A stretch of DNA of 64,000 nt from Catenulispora pinisilvae (GCF_015356865.1 NZ_JAAFZA010000017.1:1-64000), one strand, 5' to 3'; shown: positions 17,720 through 26,157, counted from the stretch's first letter. Program-made: numbers and translations. Notes: generated by a model from the sequence alone, not told the origin.

Positions 17720-19339
17720 TCATGGAGTGTCCACGAAGTGGAGGGCCGCCACCTCGGCCACCTCGGCTATCACCGATTCGACCGGACCGGCCCCGGCGGC
17801 GAGTCGCCGCGCCACCGCGCGCCAGCGGTCCGGACACCCGTCGAGCTGCTCGGCGACCAGCGCTTCGAGCGGCAGGTGGCCGACGCGATCGAGCTCGGCC
17901 TCGGTGCGCAGCAGCTGGCAGCCGAACCCGTCGTCGTCCAGAGTGTCGATCCAGTGCCGGCGCGGCGCCTGCCGGGCGGCCTCGATCAGCGGGTCGGCGG
18001 AGCAGGCCGCCATGGAGGCGCGGACCTCGGGCATCGCCTGCTCCAGGGTTCCGACGCGGCGCAGTTCCAGCGCCCAGACCGGCTCCGGTCCGGCCGCCTC
18101 GGCGAGGGCGGCATACATACAGGTCAGCATCGGCGGCTCGACGGGGTCGGGGAAGAGCGCGAGGACCAGTTCGTGCAGCGGACCCGGGGCGTCGGTCAGC
18201 GCCCAGGCGAGGTCCATGAGCTGGTCCTGGGTAGCGCCGCGCACCCACCACGCCAAGCGCACGCGGTTCTGCCCCTCGCGATCCATGGAGCGGAAGGCCC
18301 GCCCGGCGACGTGTGGCGAGGTGAGCGGGAGGCCGAAGATGTCGGCGGCGTGGCCGGGCAGCACCCGCTCCAGCATCGAGTCCGGGCACAGCTTGTTCTT
18401 GACCAGCCACAACACCTGTTCGTCAGTGCCGCCGGTGATGACGTGCTCGATCAGCGGACGGCAGAGCGGGCCGCCGGAGAGCATCAACTCCCACTGGCCC
18501 TCGGGTGTCCCCGGGCCGCGGACGGCCGGCGGTACGTCGAGATCGGCGAGGTAGCGGGCTGCGATGCCGCGCGGGGCCAGGGCCAGCAGGACGTTCTGCG
18601 CGGCGTGCTCGGATCGGGTCTCGCGGATGAAGCGCCACACCCGCGGGGTGGCGTCATCACCGTGGAGGAGTTCGGCGAACGTGCCCCGAAAAGTGCCGCC
18701 GAGGGCGATCACGGCAGCCCAGCTTTCGTAGTCCTCGCCCAGTTCCTCGGTCAGGCGCCGCGCGAGCAGGACTCTGATGTCCCCGGTGGCGCGGCGGACC
18801 CAGGGCCGCAGCCGGTCGGCGGGCGTGCAGACGGCGAGCGCCAAGGTGAGGGCCGCCGGCCGGGTGTGCTCGACCAGGTGCTCGGCGCTCAGTGTGCCGC
18901 CGCAGAGCGCTTCGAGCGCGGCGGAACGCAGGCGGGGCAGGAAGTCGTTCCAGTGGTCGGCGTCCTCGACCTCGGTCAGGGCCCGGAGGTAGGCGTCGAG
19001 GGTGAGGGGGCGGCGCGGGACGAACTCCGGTTGCTCGACCAGGCGGCGCGCCAGTATCCGGTGCGCCTGTGCGGGGCCGTGTCCGGAGATGTGGGCGACG
19101 ACCGCCGGGGCCAGCGGCAACGCGACGGTCGTGACGGCTTCGGCGAGTTGGTCGGGGCTGAGGGCGTCGAGGGCGGCCGCGACGTCGGCCCGCCGGGCCG
19201 AGCCGAGCAGGCGGAGCACCGCGGCGGGGCCGGGCACCGCGTCCGGGGCCTCAGCCGCCAGCCGCTCACTCTTGGTCGGCCAGACCGACGGGCACTCGCT
19301 GTGCGCCGTCGGCGCCGGTGCAGACGTCGCATCTCCCAC
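17720..19339 (-). CDS. Hypothetical protein, helical, cytoplasmic
   Basis: I do not recognise this 539-residue protein. It lacks a signal peptide and transmembrane segments. It is rich in Leu, Ala, Arg and acidic residues in helix-forming blocks of about 35-45 residues (for example DVAAALDALSPDQLAEAVTT and AYLRALTEVEDADHW), suggesting HEAT/ARM-like or similar alpha-solenoid repeats. It lies upstream of metH in the same direction with a 75-base gap, but a functional link is not evident. A GTGGGAG precedes the ATG. Confidence 0.75.
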   Translation of the reverse strand: MGDATSAPAPTAHSECPSVWPTKSERLAAEAPDAVPGPAAVLRLLGSARRADVAAALDALSPDQLAEAVTTVALPLAPAVVAHISGHGPAQAHRILARRLVEQPEFVPRRPLTLDAYLRALTEVEDADHWNDFLPRLRSAALEALCGGTLSAEHLVEHTRPAALTLALAVCTPADRLRPWVRRATGDIRVLLARRLTEELGEDYESWAAVIALGGTFRGTFAELLHGDDATPRVWRFIRETRSEHAAQNVLLALAPRGIAARYLADLDVPPAVRGPGTPEGQWELMLSGGPLCRPLIEHVITGGTDEQVLWLVKNKLCPDSMLERVLPGHAADIFGLPLTSPHVAGRAFRSMDREGQNRVRLAWWVRGATQDQLMDLAWALTDAPGPLHELVLALFPDPVEPPMLTCMYAALAEAAGPEPVWALELRRVGTLEQAMPEVRASMAACSADPLIEAARQAPRRHWIDTLDDDGFGCQLLRTEAELDRVGHLPLEALVAEQLDGCPDRWRAVARRLAAGAGPVESVIAEVAEVAALHFVDTP

Positions 19340-19408
19340 CCGGGCATCCTGCCCTGCCGTGAGCCGGGTGGAACAGCCGCCCCGTCCCAGTAAGCGCTAC
19401 GCCAAGCG

Positions 19409-20539
19409 CTACGCCCCCACGGTCAAGATGGTGCTGACCATCTTCAGCCAGCGGGTGTGGAACCGGGTCACCAGGATGTCCGGGATGAGCGGCATCACGG
19501 CCGGCTGGTACTTGTCCGTCAGCTCCGAGCCGGCGATCCGCTGGGTCAGCCGGGCGCCCTTGAGCCGCGTGCGCTCGTACTCGGCCAGCCCGGCGGCCAG
19601 GTCGCCGGGCTTCACCCGCAGCCCGCGGGCCAGCGCCCAGGCGTCCTCCAGCGCCTGGTTGGCGCCCTGGGCCACGGTCGGCGGCATGGTGTGCGCGGCG
19701 TCGCCGAGCAGCACCACGCGGCCCCGGCTCCAGCCGCGGCCCACCTTCTGGCGCCGGTGGGCGAAGAACTCGATCTGCGAGTCGTCGGCGGCGGCCAGCG
19801 TCTGGGCCACCGGCGAGGCCCAGTGGCCGAAGCGCTCCTTGAGCATGGCCAGCGCCGAGACCGGCTGCGGGTCATCCTGGTTCCAGGGCCGGTCGAACCA
19901 CCACATGACCAGGCCGTCGCCGGCCGGCAGCAGCCCGCACATGCCCTCGCGGCCGACGACCATCAGGCCGCGGGTGGAGCGGGCGGTCTCGATGTCGACC
20001 GGGGTCAGGCCCTGCCAGGTGGCGAAGCTTGCCGGGCGCGTCGGGTCACCGAACACCGTCTCGCGCAGTACCGAGCGCGAGCCGTCGGCGGCGATCACCA
20101 GCTCGGCGGTGACCGAGGTGCCGTCGTCGAAGCCGACCTCGGCCTGGTCCGGGGTCTGGCTCACGCCGACCGCGCGCTTGTCGAAGTGCACGGTGCCCGG
20201 CGGCAGGCCGTGGGCCAGCCGCCGGATGATCTCGCGCCGGGGTGAGGAGCGGTGCGGGAAGCCGTACCGGTCGGCCGCGTGGGCGACGTCTATGTCCATC
20301 AGGGTGCGGCCGTCCGTGCCGCGCACCGTGGCCAGGATGTCGATCGGCGCGCCGAGGTCGGCGTAGGGGACGCCGAGCGCGTTGAGCACCGCCGTGCCGT
20401 TGCTCCAGAGCGTGAGCGCCGCACCGGACGTGCGCAGCGCTTCGGCGCGTTCGTAGCACGCCACCTGGTGTCCGTCCGCGATCAGCGCCCGCGCCACGGC
20501 CAGTCCGCCGATCCCCGCCCCGATTATCGCCACCTGCAT
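19409..20539 (-). CDS. FAD-dependent monooxygenase (PHBH family)
   Basis: This 376-residue protein has the three classic motifs of class A flavin monooxygenases: the N-terminal dinucleotide-binding GAGIGGLAVARAL (residues 7-19), the central VIAADGSRSVLRE (DG motif), and GRVVLLGDAAHTMPPTVAQGANQALEDA (GD motif). Such enzymes hydroxylate aromatic or polyketide-like substrates with NAD(P)H and oxygen. GAGGAGGGG precedes the ATG. It is divergent from a TetR regulator with operator-like repeats between them, so it is probably induced by its substrate. Confidence 0.92.
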   Translation of the reverse strand: MQVAIIGAGIGGLAVARALIADGHQVACYERAEALRTSGAALTLWSNGTAVLNALGVPYADLGAPIDILATVRGTDGRTLMDIDVAHAADRYGFPHRSSPRREIIRRLAHGLPPGTVHFDKRAVGVSQTPDQAEVGFDDGTSVTAELVIAADGSRSVLRETVFGDPTRPASFATWQGLTPVDIETARSTRGLMVVGREGMCGLLPAGDGLVMWWFDRPWNQDDPQPVSALAMLKERFGHWASPVAQTLAAADDSQIEFFAHRRQKVGRGWSRGRVVLLGDAAHTMPPTVAQGANQALEDAWALARGLRVKPGDLAAGLAEYERTRLKGARLTQRIAGSELTDKYQPAVMPLIPDILVTRFHTRWLKMVSTILTVGA

Positions 20540-20553
20540 GATGACCCCTCCTC

Positions 20554-20607
20554 GGTACCACCGATTGATACCACCACAGCCATAGTACTATCACGGCTCC
20601 GGTATCA
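20554..20607. promoter_or_regulatory. Operator region between monooxygenase and TetR genes
   Basis: The 76-base divergent gap contains a perfect palindrome ATAGTACTAT (20583-20592). It is flanked by an inverted pair GATACC (20567-20572) and GGTATC (20601-20606) centred within a base of it, and a further GGTACCA at 20554. This nested symmetry suits binding of a TetR dimer, or two dimers, controlling both genes. Confidence 0.65.
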
Positions 20608-20615
20608 TCCACCGG

Positions 20616-21200
20616 GTGATGGCCCCGCCCCCGAACCTCGCCCGCCGCCGCGCCCTCGCCGACGGCGCGCTGCGCGTCCTGGCCGCCTCCGGCCTGCACG
20701 GCTTCAGCCACCGCGCGGTCGACGCCGCCGCCGAACTGCCGCCCGGGACCGCCGCGAACTACTTCGGCAGCCGGGACGCGCTGCTGGGCGCGGCCGCCGA
20801 ACGGGTGCTGGAGCTGCACGAGGAGGACATGGCCGCCGCCCACGGCCTGGTCGTCGGGCCGGTGGACCGGGAAGGGCTGATCGGGCTGCTGGCGATGTCG
20901 CTGGAGATGTCGGCGAAGCTGCACCGGGAGCGCTATCTGGCGGTGTACGAGCTCACACTGGAGGCCACGCGGCGGCCCGCGCTCCAGGAGACGTTGGACG
21001 CGATCAACCGGGCCGCGGTCGACTACAGCTACGAGCAGCACCAGGCGCTGGGGTTGAAGACCTCGCGCGAGGACGTGCAGACCCTGGCCACGCTGTTCGG
21101 CGGGGCGCTGTTCACGCTGGTCTCCCGGCAGCCCGGAGAGGTCGACGCGGCGACGTGTGTCGCCTTGGCGCGGGCGATGGTGGCCGGAATCGCCGAATGA
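20616..21200 (+). CDS. TetR family transcriptional regulator
   Basis: This 194-residue protein has an N-terminal TetR helix-turn-helix (about 8-55, with FSHRAVDAAAELPPGTAANYFGSRDALL) and a helical ligand-binding domain. Start is GTG at 20616 or the adjacent ATG at 20619. It is divergent from the FAD monooxygenase, which it probably represses. The ligand is unknown. Confidence 0.9.
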   Translation: MMAPPPNLARRRALADGALRVLAASGLHGFSHRAVDAAAELPPGTAANYFGSRDALLGAAAERVLELHEEDMAAAHGLVVGPVDREGLIGLLAMSLEMSAKLHRERYLAVYELTLEATRRPALQETLDAINRAAVDYSYEQHQALGLKTSREDVQTLATLFGGALFTLVSRQPGEVDAATCVALARAMVAGIAE

Positions 21201-21246
21201 GGGAACCCACTTAGGCCCGCGTATAGGCCCGCGGGCATGACAGACA

Positions 21247-21276
21247 ACGCCCGCCACGAGAGATCGTGGCGGGCGT
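21247..21276. terminator. Perfect 13-bp hairpin with GAGA loop
   Basis: ACGCCCGCCACGA (21247-21259) pairs perfectly with TCGTGGCGGGCGT (21264-21276) across a GAGA tetraloop. It lies between the convergent TetR and G1 peptidase genes and probably terminates the former. The rest of the gap to 21453 holds no gene I can support. Confidence 0.8.
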
Positions 21277-21453
21277 CGGAGGCGGACCGGTGGCTGTCGA
21301 CGACCGGTCGGTCCGTCTGTCTTTCCCTTCGGTCACCGGCTTCAGAGCAACTGGTTACGGCCCATTCCCGACCGTTCCAGCCAAACCGCCGGCACCGTCT
21401 TGCAGAACCGCATCCTACTTCTGGAGGCAGCCTGCTTCCGGGCTACTCACGGA

Positions 21454-22197
21454 CTACTTCCGGGCCTTGAAACCGGCCCCGGGCTCCATCGAGAACGAGC
21501 CGTTGCTCAGCGCGGTGGGGCCGTAGCCGCCGCTGGTCAGGGCCTGCGGGTTGGTCGAGTCGAAGACCTGGCCGTCGACGGTCACGTTGCTGAAGTCCTG
21601 CTGGGAGAACGACGGGTAGCTCGACGTCGGCGACTCGATGACCGCCTCGGCGCTGGCGTCCTGGCCGTTGTACTGCTGCTGGGTGGTCTCGGTCCAGCCG
21701 GCGGTGTTGTCGGTCAGGGTGATGGTGTAGTTGCCGCCGCCGCTGTCGGCCACGCTGCCGGTGAAGGAGTCGCCGGCCGAGACCGGGTCGTTCCAGTAGA
21801 CCGGCTGCGCCGGGTACATCTCGTACCAGGCCGAGTAGACCGGGCTGCCCGAGGAGCAGTCGGTCTGCACGCCGGTCTGCTCCACGCTCTCCGAGCCGTA
21901 GCCGTCGATGCCGACCCACGGCGCGTACAGGTCGTTGCTGGTGTTGCAGGTGACCTGCGGCTCGGTCCAGGAGCCGGAGATGCTGGTGAAGTTGCCGGTG
22001 GCGACGTAGCCGCCCCAGTTGCTGTCCTGGAAGTTCTTCACGTTCCGGTGGTGGCCGAACGATATCGGGCTGTGGTGCGCGGCGGCGGCCGGGGTGGCGG
22101 CGCCGCTGCCGACGACCAGCGCCCCGCACGCGACCGCGACGGCGGCGAGTCGGGTGCGGCGCAGGCCACGGAGGTGGGGGGCGAGGGAGGTGTGCAT
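21454..22197 (-). CDS. Secreted G1-family (eqolisin-like) glutamic peptidase
   Basis: This 247-residue protein carries a signal peptide (arginines at 10-15, hydrophobic AAVAVACGALVV, cleavage near ATPAAAA). A beta-sandwich domain follows, beginning NWGGYVATG. The catalytic dyad of scytalidoglutamic-type peptidases is visible: Gln107 in VEQTGVQ and Glu188 in AVIESPTSS. WVGIDGYG and WYEMYP are also typical. These enzymes cut proteins at acid pH outside the cell. The ATG at 22197 gives a proper signal peptide. The longer frame to 22392 adds a non-conserved leader. G1 peptidases are best known in fungi but occur in actinobacteria and acidophiles. Confidence 0.87.
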   Translation of the reverse strand: MHTSLAPHLRGLRRTRLAAVAVACGALVVGSGAATPAAAAHHSPISFGHHRNVKNFQDSNWGGYVATGNFTSISGSWTEPQVTCNTSNDLYAPWVGIDGYGSESVEQTGVQTDCSSGSPVYSAWYEMYPAQPVYWNDPVSAGDSFTGSVADSGGGNYTITLTDNTAGWTETTQQQYNGQDASAEAVIESPTSSYPSFSQQDFSNVTVDGQVFDSTNPQALTSGGYGPTALSNGSFSMEPGAGFKARK

Positions 22198-22228
22198 GGG
22201 GTATCTCCAGTTCCGATGAATGGACGGG

Positions 22229-22244
22229 GACTGATTGGTCAGTC
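22229..22244. promoter_or_regulatory. Perfect inverted repeat upstream of the G1 peptidase gene
   Basis: GACTGA-TTGG-TCAGTC lies 32-47 bases before the peptidase start. Its arms suit a dimeric regulator, but it could also form a short leader hairpin. No neighbour clearly recognises it. The remaining sequence to 22446 shows no gene. Confidence 0.45.
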
Positions 22245-22446
22245 TCGGAACCGAACGGCCGGTTGGGAACGTGTGGACATGGGCCGATGGCGGACATGGC
22301 CGGTCGCGGCCTAGGTGCGGCGAGAGGTGTCCGGGCTGTTGAGCGGGCCGGCCGGGGGCGGCGGGAGGCGGCTGGAGTGCTGGTTTTGCCATCGTTTGGG
22401 ATGTTCGTTGCCATCGGCTGAATCGGCGGCGGACCGGTGCGGCGCT

Positions 22447-23457
22447 TCAGTCCAGCAACCCCAACTGAGCGGCCCTGGCCCCCGCCGCGAACCGGCTGCG
22501 CACCCCCAGCGTCTCCAGCGTCTGCGCGACCAGGCGGCGCAGCGTCCGCTCCGAGCACCCGAGCTGGCGCGCTATAGCCTCGTCCTTCGCGCCGGTCGCC
22601 AGCGCCCGCAGCAGCCTGACGTGCACGGCCGTCAGCTCCTCGCCCTGATCGCCGCCCGCGCCGACGAAGGTCGCGTACTTCTCCGCGCCGACCCACAGGT
22701 GCTCGAACGCCGCCAGCAGACAGCGCCCGACCACCGCGCTGCGGATCACCACGTCGCACGGCTCCTCGGCGTCCGCACCCGGGGTGACCACCACCGAGCC
22801 GTCGAGCACCAGCATCTGGAGCGGGATGGCGTCGGCGACGCGCACCTGGCCGCCGGTGCGTTCCAACGCGCTGAGATACGCCCCCGCGCCGGCCCGGCGC
22901 GCGGCGGTGCGCGACACCAACATGCGGAAGCCCACCCCGCGCCGCAGCAGTTCCAGGTCCACCTTCAGGCTCTCGCGCAGCACGTCGTTCGGGGCCAGCG
23001 CGGGATGCATCGCGACCGCCTCCTGGCGGTTGAGCGGTGCGCGGTCGTCCAGCCAGTGCCGGAGTTGGGCGCGGTCGGTGAAGCGCAGGACCTCCACCCG
23101 CTCGGACTCGAAGCTCGGGGGCGCTCCGGAGACCAGGTCCGCCAGGTCGGCGACGGCGCCGCGCCAGCGCTCGACCTCCTCGGCCATCCGGCCCAGGCCG
23201 CCGCGCGCCTGCGCCAGGACGTCCAGCACCGCGTGCTCGGGGAGCGCCACCGCGCCGTCGTCGGGGGTCAGCAGGCTGCGCTCGCCGAGCCATTCCACGC
23301 CGGCGCGCGCCTCGTCTTCGGAGACGTCCAGACCCGAGGCGACGGCCGCCACCGGATCGGCCTGGGCCGGGCGGCCGGCGGCCAGGAGCCGGTATGCACG
23401 GTGCGCGGTAGTAGCCGGGTCCGGTGGGCGTAGTCCACGGCCTGACACGTTGGTCAC
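22447..23457 (-). CDS. Transcriptional regulator with TrmB-like N-terminus and LuxR-type HTH
   Basis: The likely product is about 336 residues. A TrmB-like winged-helix segment comes first (HRAYRLLAAGRPAQADPVAAVASGLD), then a phospholipase-D-like sensor region (about 150-260, MLVSRTAARR, VVIRSAVVGRCLLAAFEHLW). The C-terminal LuxR-type helix-turn-helix is LLRALATGAKDEAIARQLGCSERTLRRL. Such one-component regulators are frequent in actinomycetes. The ORF extends to 23613, but a possible promoter (TTTACA, TAGTAG) overlaps that upstream part. The GTG at 23457 was therefore preferred. The start is uncertain. It may control the adjacent peptidase; this is inference. Confidence 0.75.
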   Translation of the reverse strand: MTNVSGRGLRPPDPATTAHRAYRLLAAGRPAQADPVAAVASGLDVSEDEARAGVEWLGERSLLTPDDGAVALPEHAVLDVLAQARGGLGRMAEEVERWRGAVADLADLVSGAPPSFESERVEVLRFTDRAQLRHWLDDRAPLNRQEAVAMHPALAPNDVLRESLKVDLELLRRGVGFRMLVSRTAARRAGAGAYLSALERTGGQVRVADAIPLQMLVLDGSVVVTPGADAEEPCDVVIRSAVVGRCLLAAFEHLWVGAEKYATFVGAGGDQGEELTAVHVRLLRALATGAKDEAIARQLGCSERTLRRLVAQTLETLGVRSRFAAGARAAQLGLLD

Positions 23458-23526
23458 CGTAGTCCGGTGAGAGCGAAGCGTAAAGGACGGGTCACTGCGT
23501 GAGTGCACTACTATCCGGCGCGTTGG

Positions 23527-23572
23527 CCGATGTAAAGGATGTTTGACAGTCGCCCGATGTAAAGCGTACTTT
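23527..23572 (+). promoter_or_regulatory. Promoter and direct repeats before the small XRE gene
   Basis: TTGACA (23543-23548), 18 bases, TACTTT (23567-23572) would start transcription at about the ATG at 23579 (leaderless). Two copies of CCGATGTAAAG (23527-23537 and 23554-23564), 27 bases apart, flank the -35 and lie in the spacer. They are candidate autoregulatory sites. Confidence 0.6.
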
Positions 23573-23578
23573 CCACTT

Positions 23579-23776
23579 ATGCGGAACGACATGCGGGCAC
23601 TGCGGCAAGCCAAGGGTCTGTCGCAGCAGGACCTGGGGCAGGCCCTCGGGGTGTCGCGGCAGACGGTGAACGCGATCGAGCAGTCGCGCTACGCCCCCTC
23701 GCTCCCCCTGGCGATCCGCATCGCCCGGTATTTCGGCACAACAGTGGAGGGGATGTTCCATGTCGACGGATGCTGA
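23579..23776 (+). CDS. Small XRE-family transcriptional regulator
   Basis: This 65-residue protein is almost only a helix-turn-helix (LRQAKGLSQQDLGQALGVSRQTVNAIEQSRYAPSL), ending with ARYFGTTVEGMF. This compact type typically sits in front of, and regulates, a small membrane protein gene. The ATG at 23579 was chosen from the promoter position. It overlaps the next gene by 17 bases. Confidence 0.87.
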   Translation: MRNDMRALRQAKGLSQQDLGQALGVSRQTVNAIEQSRYAPSLPLAIRIARYFGTTVEGMFHVDGC

Positions 23777-24191
23777 CGCGGAAGCGGAGGAGACCGCGCG
23801 CAGGCGCGGCGGCCGGCGGGGGCCGTGGATCGTGCCGGTGACCGCGATCGTCATGGGCGGGGTGTTCCTTGCGATCTACCTGGGCCACCACAAGGTCGGG
23901 ATGGCGGTCGGCGGGCTGGCCGTCATGCTCGGCTACGCGGCGATCCTGGTCTTCGGCTCCCGGCGCTCGGAGGCGCTGTCGCTGCTGCGCGGCAAGAGCA
24001 GCGACGAGCGGGGCCGGTCGATCGAGCAGCGCGCGGCCTCGGTGACGCTGCACGTGCTGGCCCTGGTGCTGGTCGGAGGTTACATCGTCTCCATGATCCA
24101 GGGCCGCGGGCAGGACACGTGGGCCAACCTGTGCGCGGTGCTGGGCGGGGTCTACATCCTGTCCACGATCATCCTGACCCGGCGCGGCTGA
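23760..24191 (+). CDS. Four-helix membrane protein (DUF2178-like), partner of XRE regulator
   Basis: This 143-residue protein has a charged N-terminus followed by four hydrophobic helices (about 24-45, 48-66, 90-112, 118-138) and a conserved-looking loop KSSDERGRSIEQRA. It overlaps the XRE gene, so the two form one unit. The function of such pairs is unknown. The helix/loop pattern resembles DUF2178 proteins. Confidence 0.75.
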   Translation: MSTDADAEAEETARRRGGRRGPWIVPVTAIVMGGVFLAIYLGHHKVGMAVGGLAVMLGYAAILVFGSRRSEALSLLRGKSSDERGRSIEQRAASVTLHVLALVLVGGYIVSMIQGRGQDTWANLCAVLGGVYILSTIILTRRG

Positions 24192-24213
24192 GAGCACGGG
24201 CCGGTACACAGCG

Positions 24214-24256
24214 CGGTGCCGTGGCGCGGAACCCAACATTCCACGCCACGGCACCG
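24214..24256. terminator. Perfect 13-bp hairpin between convergent genes
   Basis: CGGTGCCGTGGCG (24214-24226) pairs with CGCCACGGCACCG (24244-24256) with a 17-base loop. It lies between the XRE/membrane pair and the convergent amidase gene and could serve both. Confidence 0.7.
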
Positions 24257-24261
24257 TGATT

Positions 24262-24359
24262 GGTCAGTACCGGTAGATCTTCAGAACCGGTGGGCCAACA
24301 GATCCGGTGGATCCTCAGCACCAATAGATCTTCAGCCGGCAGGCCTCAGTACCAATCGA
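24262..24359 (-). repeat. Degenerate repeats of the amidase gene 3' end
   Basis: On the minus strand the gene ends TCGATTGGTACTGAGG (24344-24359). Related copies follow: TCTATTGGTGCTGAGG (24313-24328) and TCTACCGGTACTGACC (24262-24277). The flanking CTGAAGATCTA is also repeated (24274-24284 and 24325-24335). Each copy keeps the TGA. The repeats are 31 and 51 bases apart. Confidence 0.6.
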
Positions 24360-26157
24360 TGACCGTCACCTCGGAGCTGGGCACCCAGGCCTCGCGGTGG
24401 TTGTAGTCGATCCCGAACCACAGGTTCTTCGTCCCGTCCTCGAACACCGACTTCGGCGCGGCCCACAGCGAGCCGGTCGGGGCGGTGCCGATGATGTCGG
24501 AGGCGTCGGTGGTCGGCCGGCCGTAGACGCCGATCGTCGCCCCGGCGGTGCTGGGCTTCAGGCTCACCACGTAGGAGTGCACGGGCACCGCCGAACCGGC
24601 CGGTACCGCCAGCCACGCCTTCTTCGCGTCCGCGCTGTAGCTCGGCGTGGAGTTGCCGAGCTGGTCGTTCTCGCCGTACCAGATCTCGTACATGGTCATC
24701 CCGGTCCCGGCCTGGTCCGGCTGGGAGGCCAGGGAGTAGTACGGCATCTGGGTCTCGACGTTCGTGGTCTCGTCCGTCGGATCGGTGCCCGGCGCGCCGG
24801 GGATCACCGCGTCCTTGGTACTGGGACCGGTGTAGAGGGTGAAGAAACTGTTGTTGGCCGTCGTCTCGGTCCCGTTCGGGCCGTCCGGTGCCTGGTCGCT
24901 GCTCGGGTCGACCCGGAACAGGCCGGCCGCCGGGGTGTTCCCGGTCGGGTAGGCGACGCCCAGGGAGTGGATCAGCCCGAAGTAGTAGTCCCACAGCCAG
25001 TACTTGCCCGGGTCGACGTGGTTCGGCGAGGTGCCCAGCGTCGGCGAGGGGGTGGTGCCGTGCGAGTTGATGTGGGCGTGGTCCAGCGGGATGTTGTACT
25101 TGTTCAGCAGGTACGCCGTCAGCTTGGCCGAGGCCAGGTACTCGGTGGCGTTGTACCACTGGTAGCCGGTGGCGTCGATGCCCGCGTGCTCGATGCCCAC
25201 GGCGTGCTCGTTGTACCAGAAGTTGCCCGCGTGGTAGGCGATGTCCTTCTCTCTGAGCGTCTGGTAGACCGTGCCGTCGCTGTCGACGACGTAGTGCACG
25301 CTGACGCCGCTGTTGATGTCCTGGAACGTGCTGATCGCGTCGGCGGCGGTGCCCTCGATGTCGTGGATGGTCACGTCGTACAGGGCGAAGCTCGAGGGCC
25401 GGTTCGAGCTCTGATAGGTGCACGCGCCGCTGACTGTGTTGCAGTCATAGGTCGTGGGCACCACGCAGTCCACGGCCGACGGGTAGTCGACGTTGCTGTC
25501 CTGCGTGCAGCCGGCCGGCAGCGCCGCCGGCGCCAGCGGCACGGAGTCCAGCTTGGACTTGTCCGGCAGGACCGCCTGCGGCGCCAGGGTCACCTGGGAA
25601 CCGTCGTCGGCCGTGCCGCTGAAGCCGGTCTGGATCAACTGGAACGCGGCGTCGGCGTACATGCCGGCCACCGAACGCGAGGAGGCGTGGCTGTAGGCGG
25701 CGATCGGCCCGTACCAGCCGGCCAGCGTCGCCGGGAGCTTCGGCGCCAGGGTCAGCGCCGCGGCGCGCAGCACCGCCGCGCCGCCGCGGATGTTGGCGGC
25801 CGTGTCGTGTTGCAGGGCGCTGACACTGAGCCCGGTCAGCTTGGCGGCCTGGTCCAGGGTGTCGGTCTTGTCGTTCTTCACCAGGTTCATGCAGCCGTAG
25901 CCGTTGTCGATGCTGGGCTGACCGCTGTGCGCGCTCAGCCGGCCCTCCAGGTAGCAGACCGATTCCAGCACCTGCTGTGGTACCCCGTAGGTGTGCGCCG
26001 CATCGGCGAAGGCCGCGTTGACACCGCCGCCGCCGGCCGTCCCGGCCCGGGCCGGAGCGCCGCTCAGGCCGAACGTGAGCAGCGCGGCGGCGGCCAGCGC
26101 CAGCGCCGCCACGCGCCGGCGGGCACCACGGGCCCGGCTCGTATCCCGTCTCATCAT
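24346..26157 (-). CDS. Secreted N-acetylmuramoyl-L-alanine amidase
   Basis: This 603-residue protein has a signal peptide (MMRRDTSRARGARRRVAAL, hydrophobic core, cleavage near GAPARAG). An alpha-helical lysozyme-like accessory region follows (about 45-180). The Amidase_2 domain (about 255-410) has zinc ligands visible in VTIHDIEG, HINSHGTT and HVDPGKYW. The C-terminus is an SH3-like beta region. It would cut the MurNAc-L-Ala amide of peptidoglycan outside the cell. It is a paralogue of the amidase at 34979. It is divergent from a secreted cysteine peptidase. Confidence 0.9.
   Translation of the reverse strand: MMRRDTSRARGARRRVAALALAAAALLTFGLSGAPARAGTAGGGGVNAAFADAAHTYGVPQQVLESVCYLEGRLSAHSGQPSIDNGYGCMNLVKNDKTDTLDQAAKLTGLSVSALQHDTAANIRGGAAVLRAAALTLAPKLPATLAGWYGPIAAYSHASSRSVAGMYADAAFQLIQTGFSGTADDGSQVTLAPQAVLPDKSKLDSVPLAPAALPAGCTQDSNVDYPSAVDCVVPTTYDCNTVSGACTYQSSNRPSSFALYDVTIHDIEGTAADAISTFQDINSGVSVHYVVDSDGTVYQTLREKDIAYHAGNFWYNEHAVGIEHAGIDATGYQWYNATEYLASAKLTAYLLNKYNIPLDHAHINSHGTTPSPTLGTSPNHVDPGKYWLWDYYFGLIHSLGVAYPTGNTPAAGLFRVDPSSDQAPDGPNGTETTANNSFFTLYTGPSTKDAVIPGAPGTDPTDETTNVETQMPYYSLASQPDQAGTGMTMYEIWYGENDQLGNSTPSYSADAKKAWLAVPAGSAVPVHSYVVSLKPSTAGATIGVYGRPTTDASDIIGTAPTGSLWAAPKSVFEDGTKNLWFGIDYNHREAWVPSSEVTVIDWY

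Noticed and set aside
21289-21340. Second terminator from GACCGGT/ACCGGTC sequences after the TetR gene
   Set aside because: The arms are short and interrupted, and the perfect hairpin at 21247-21276 already explains termination.
22447-23613. Longer N-terminus for the TrmB/LuxR-like regulator
   Set aside because: The extra 52 codons cover a promoter-like region and the divergent gene's control repeats, and they are not conserved-looking.
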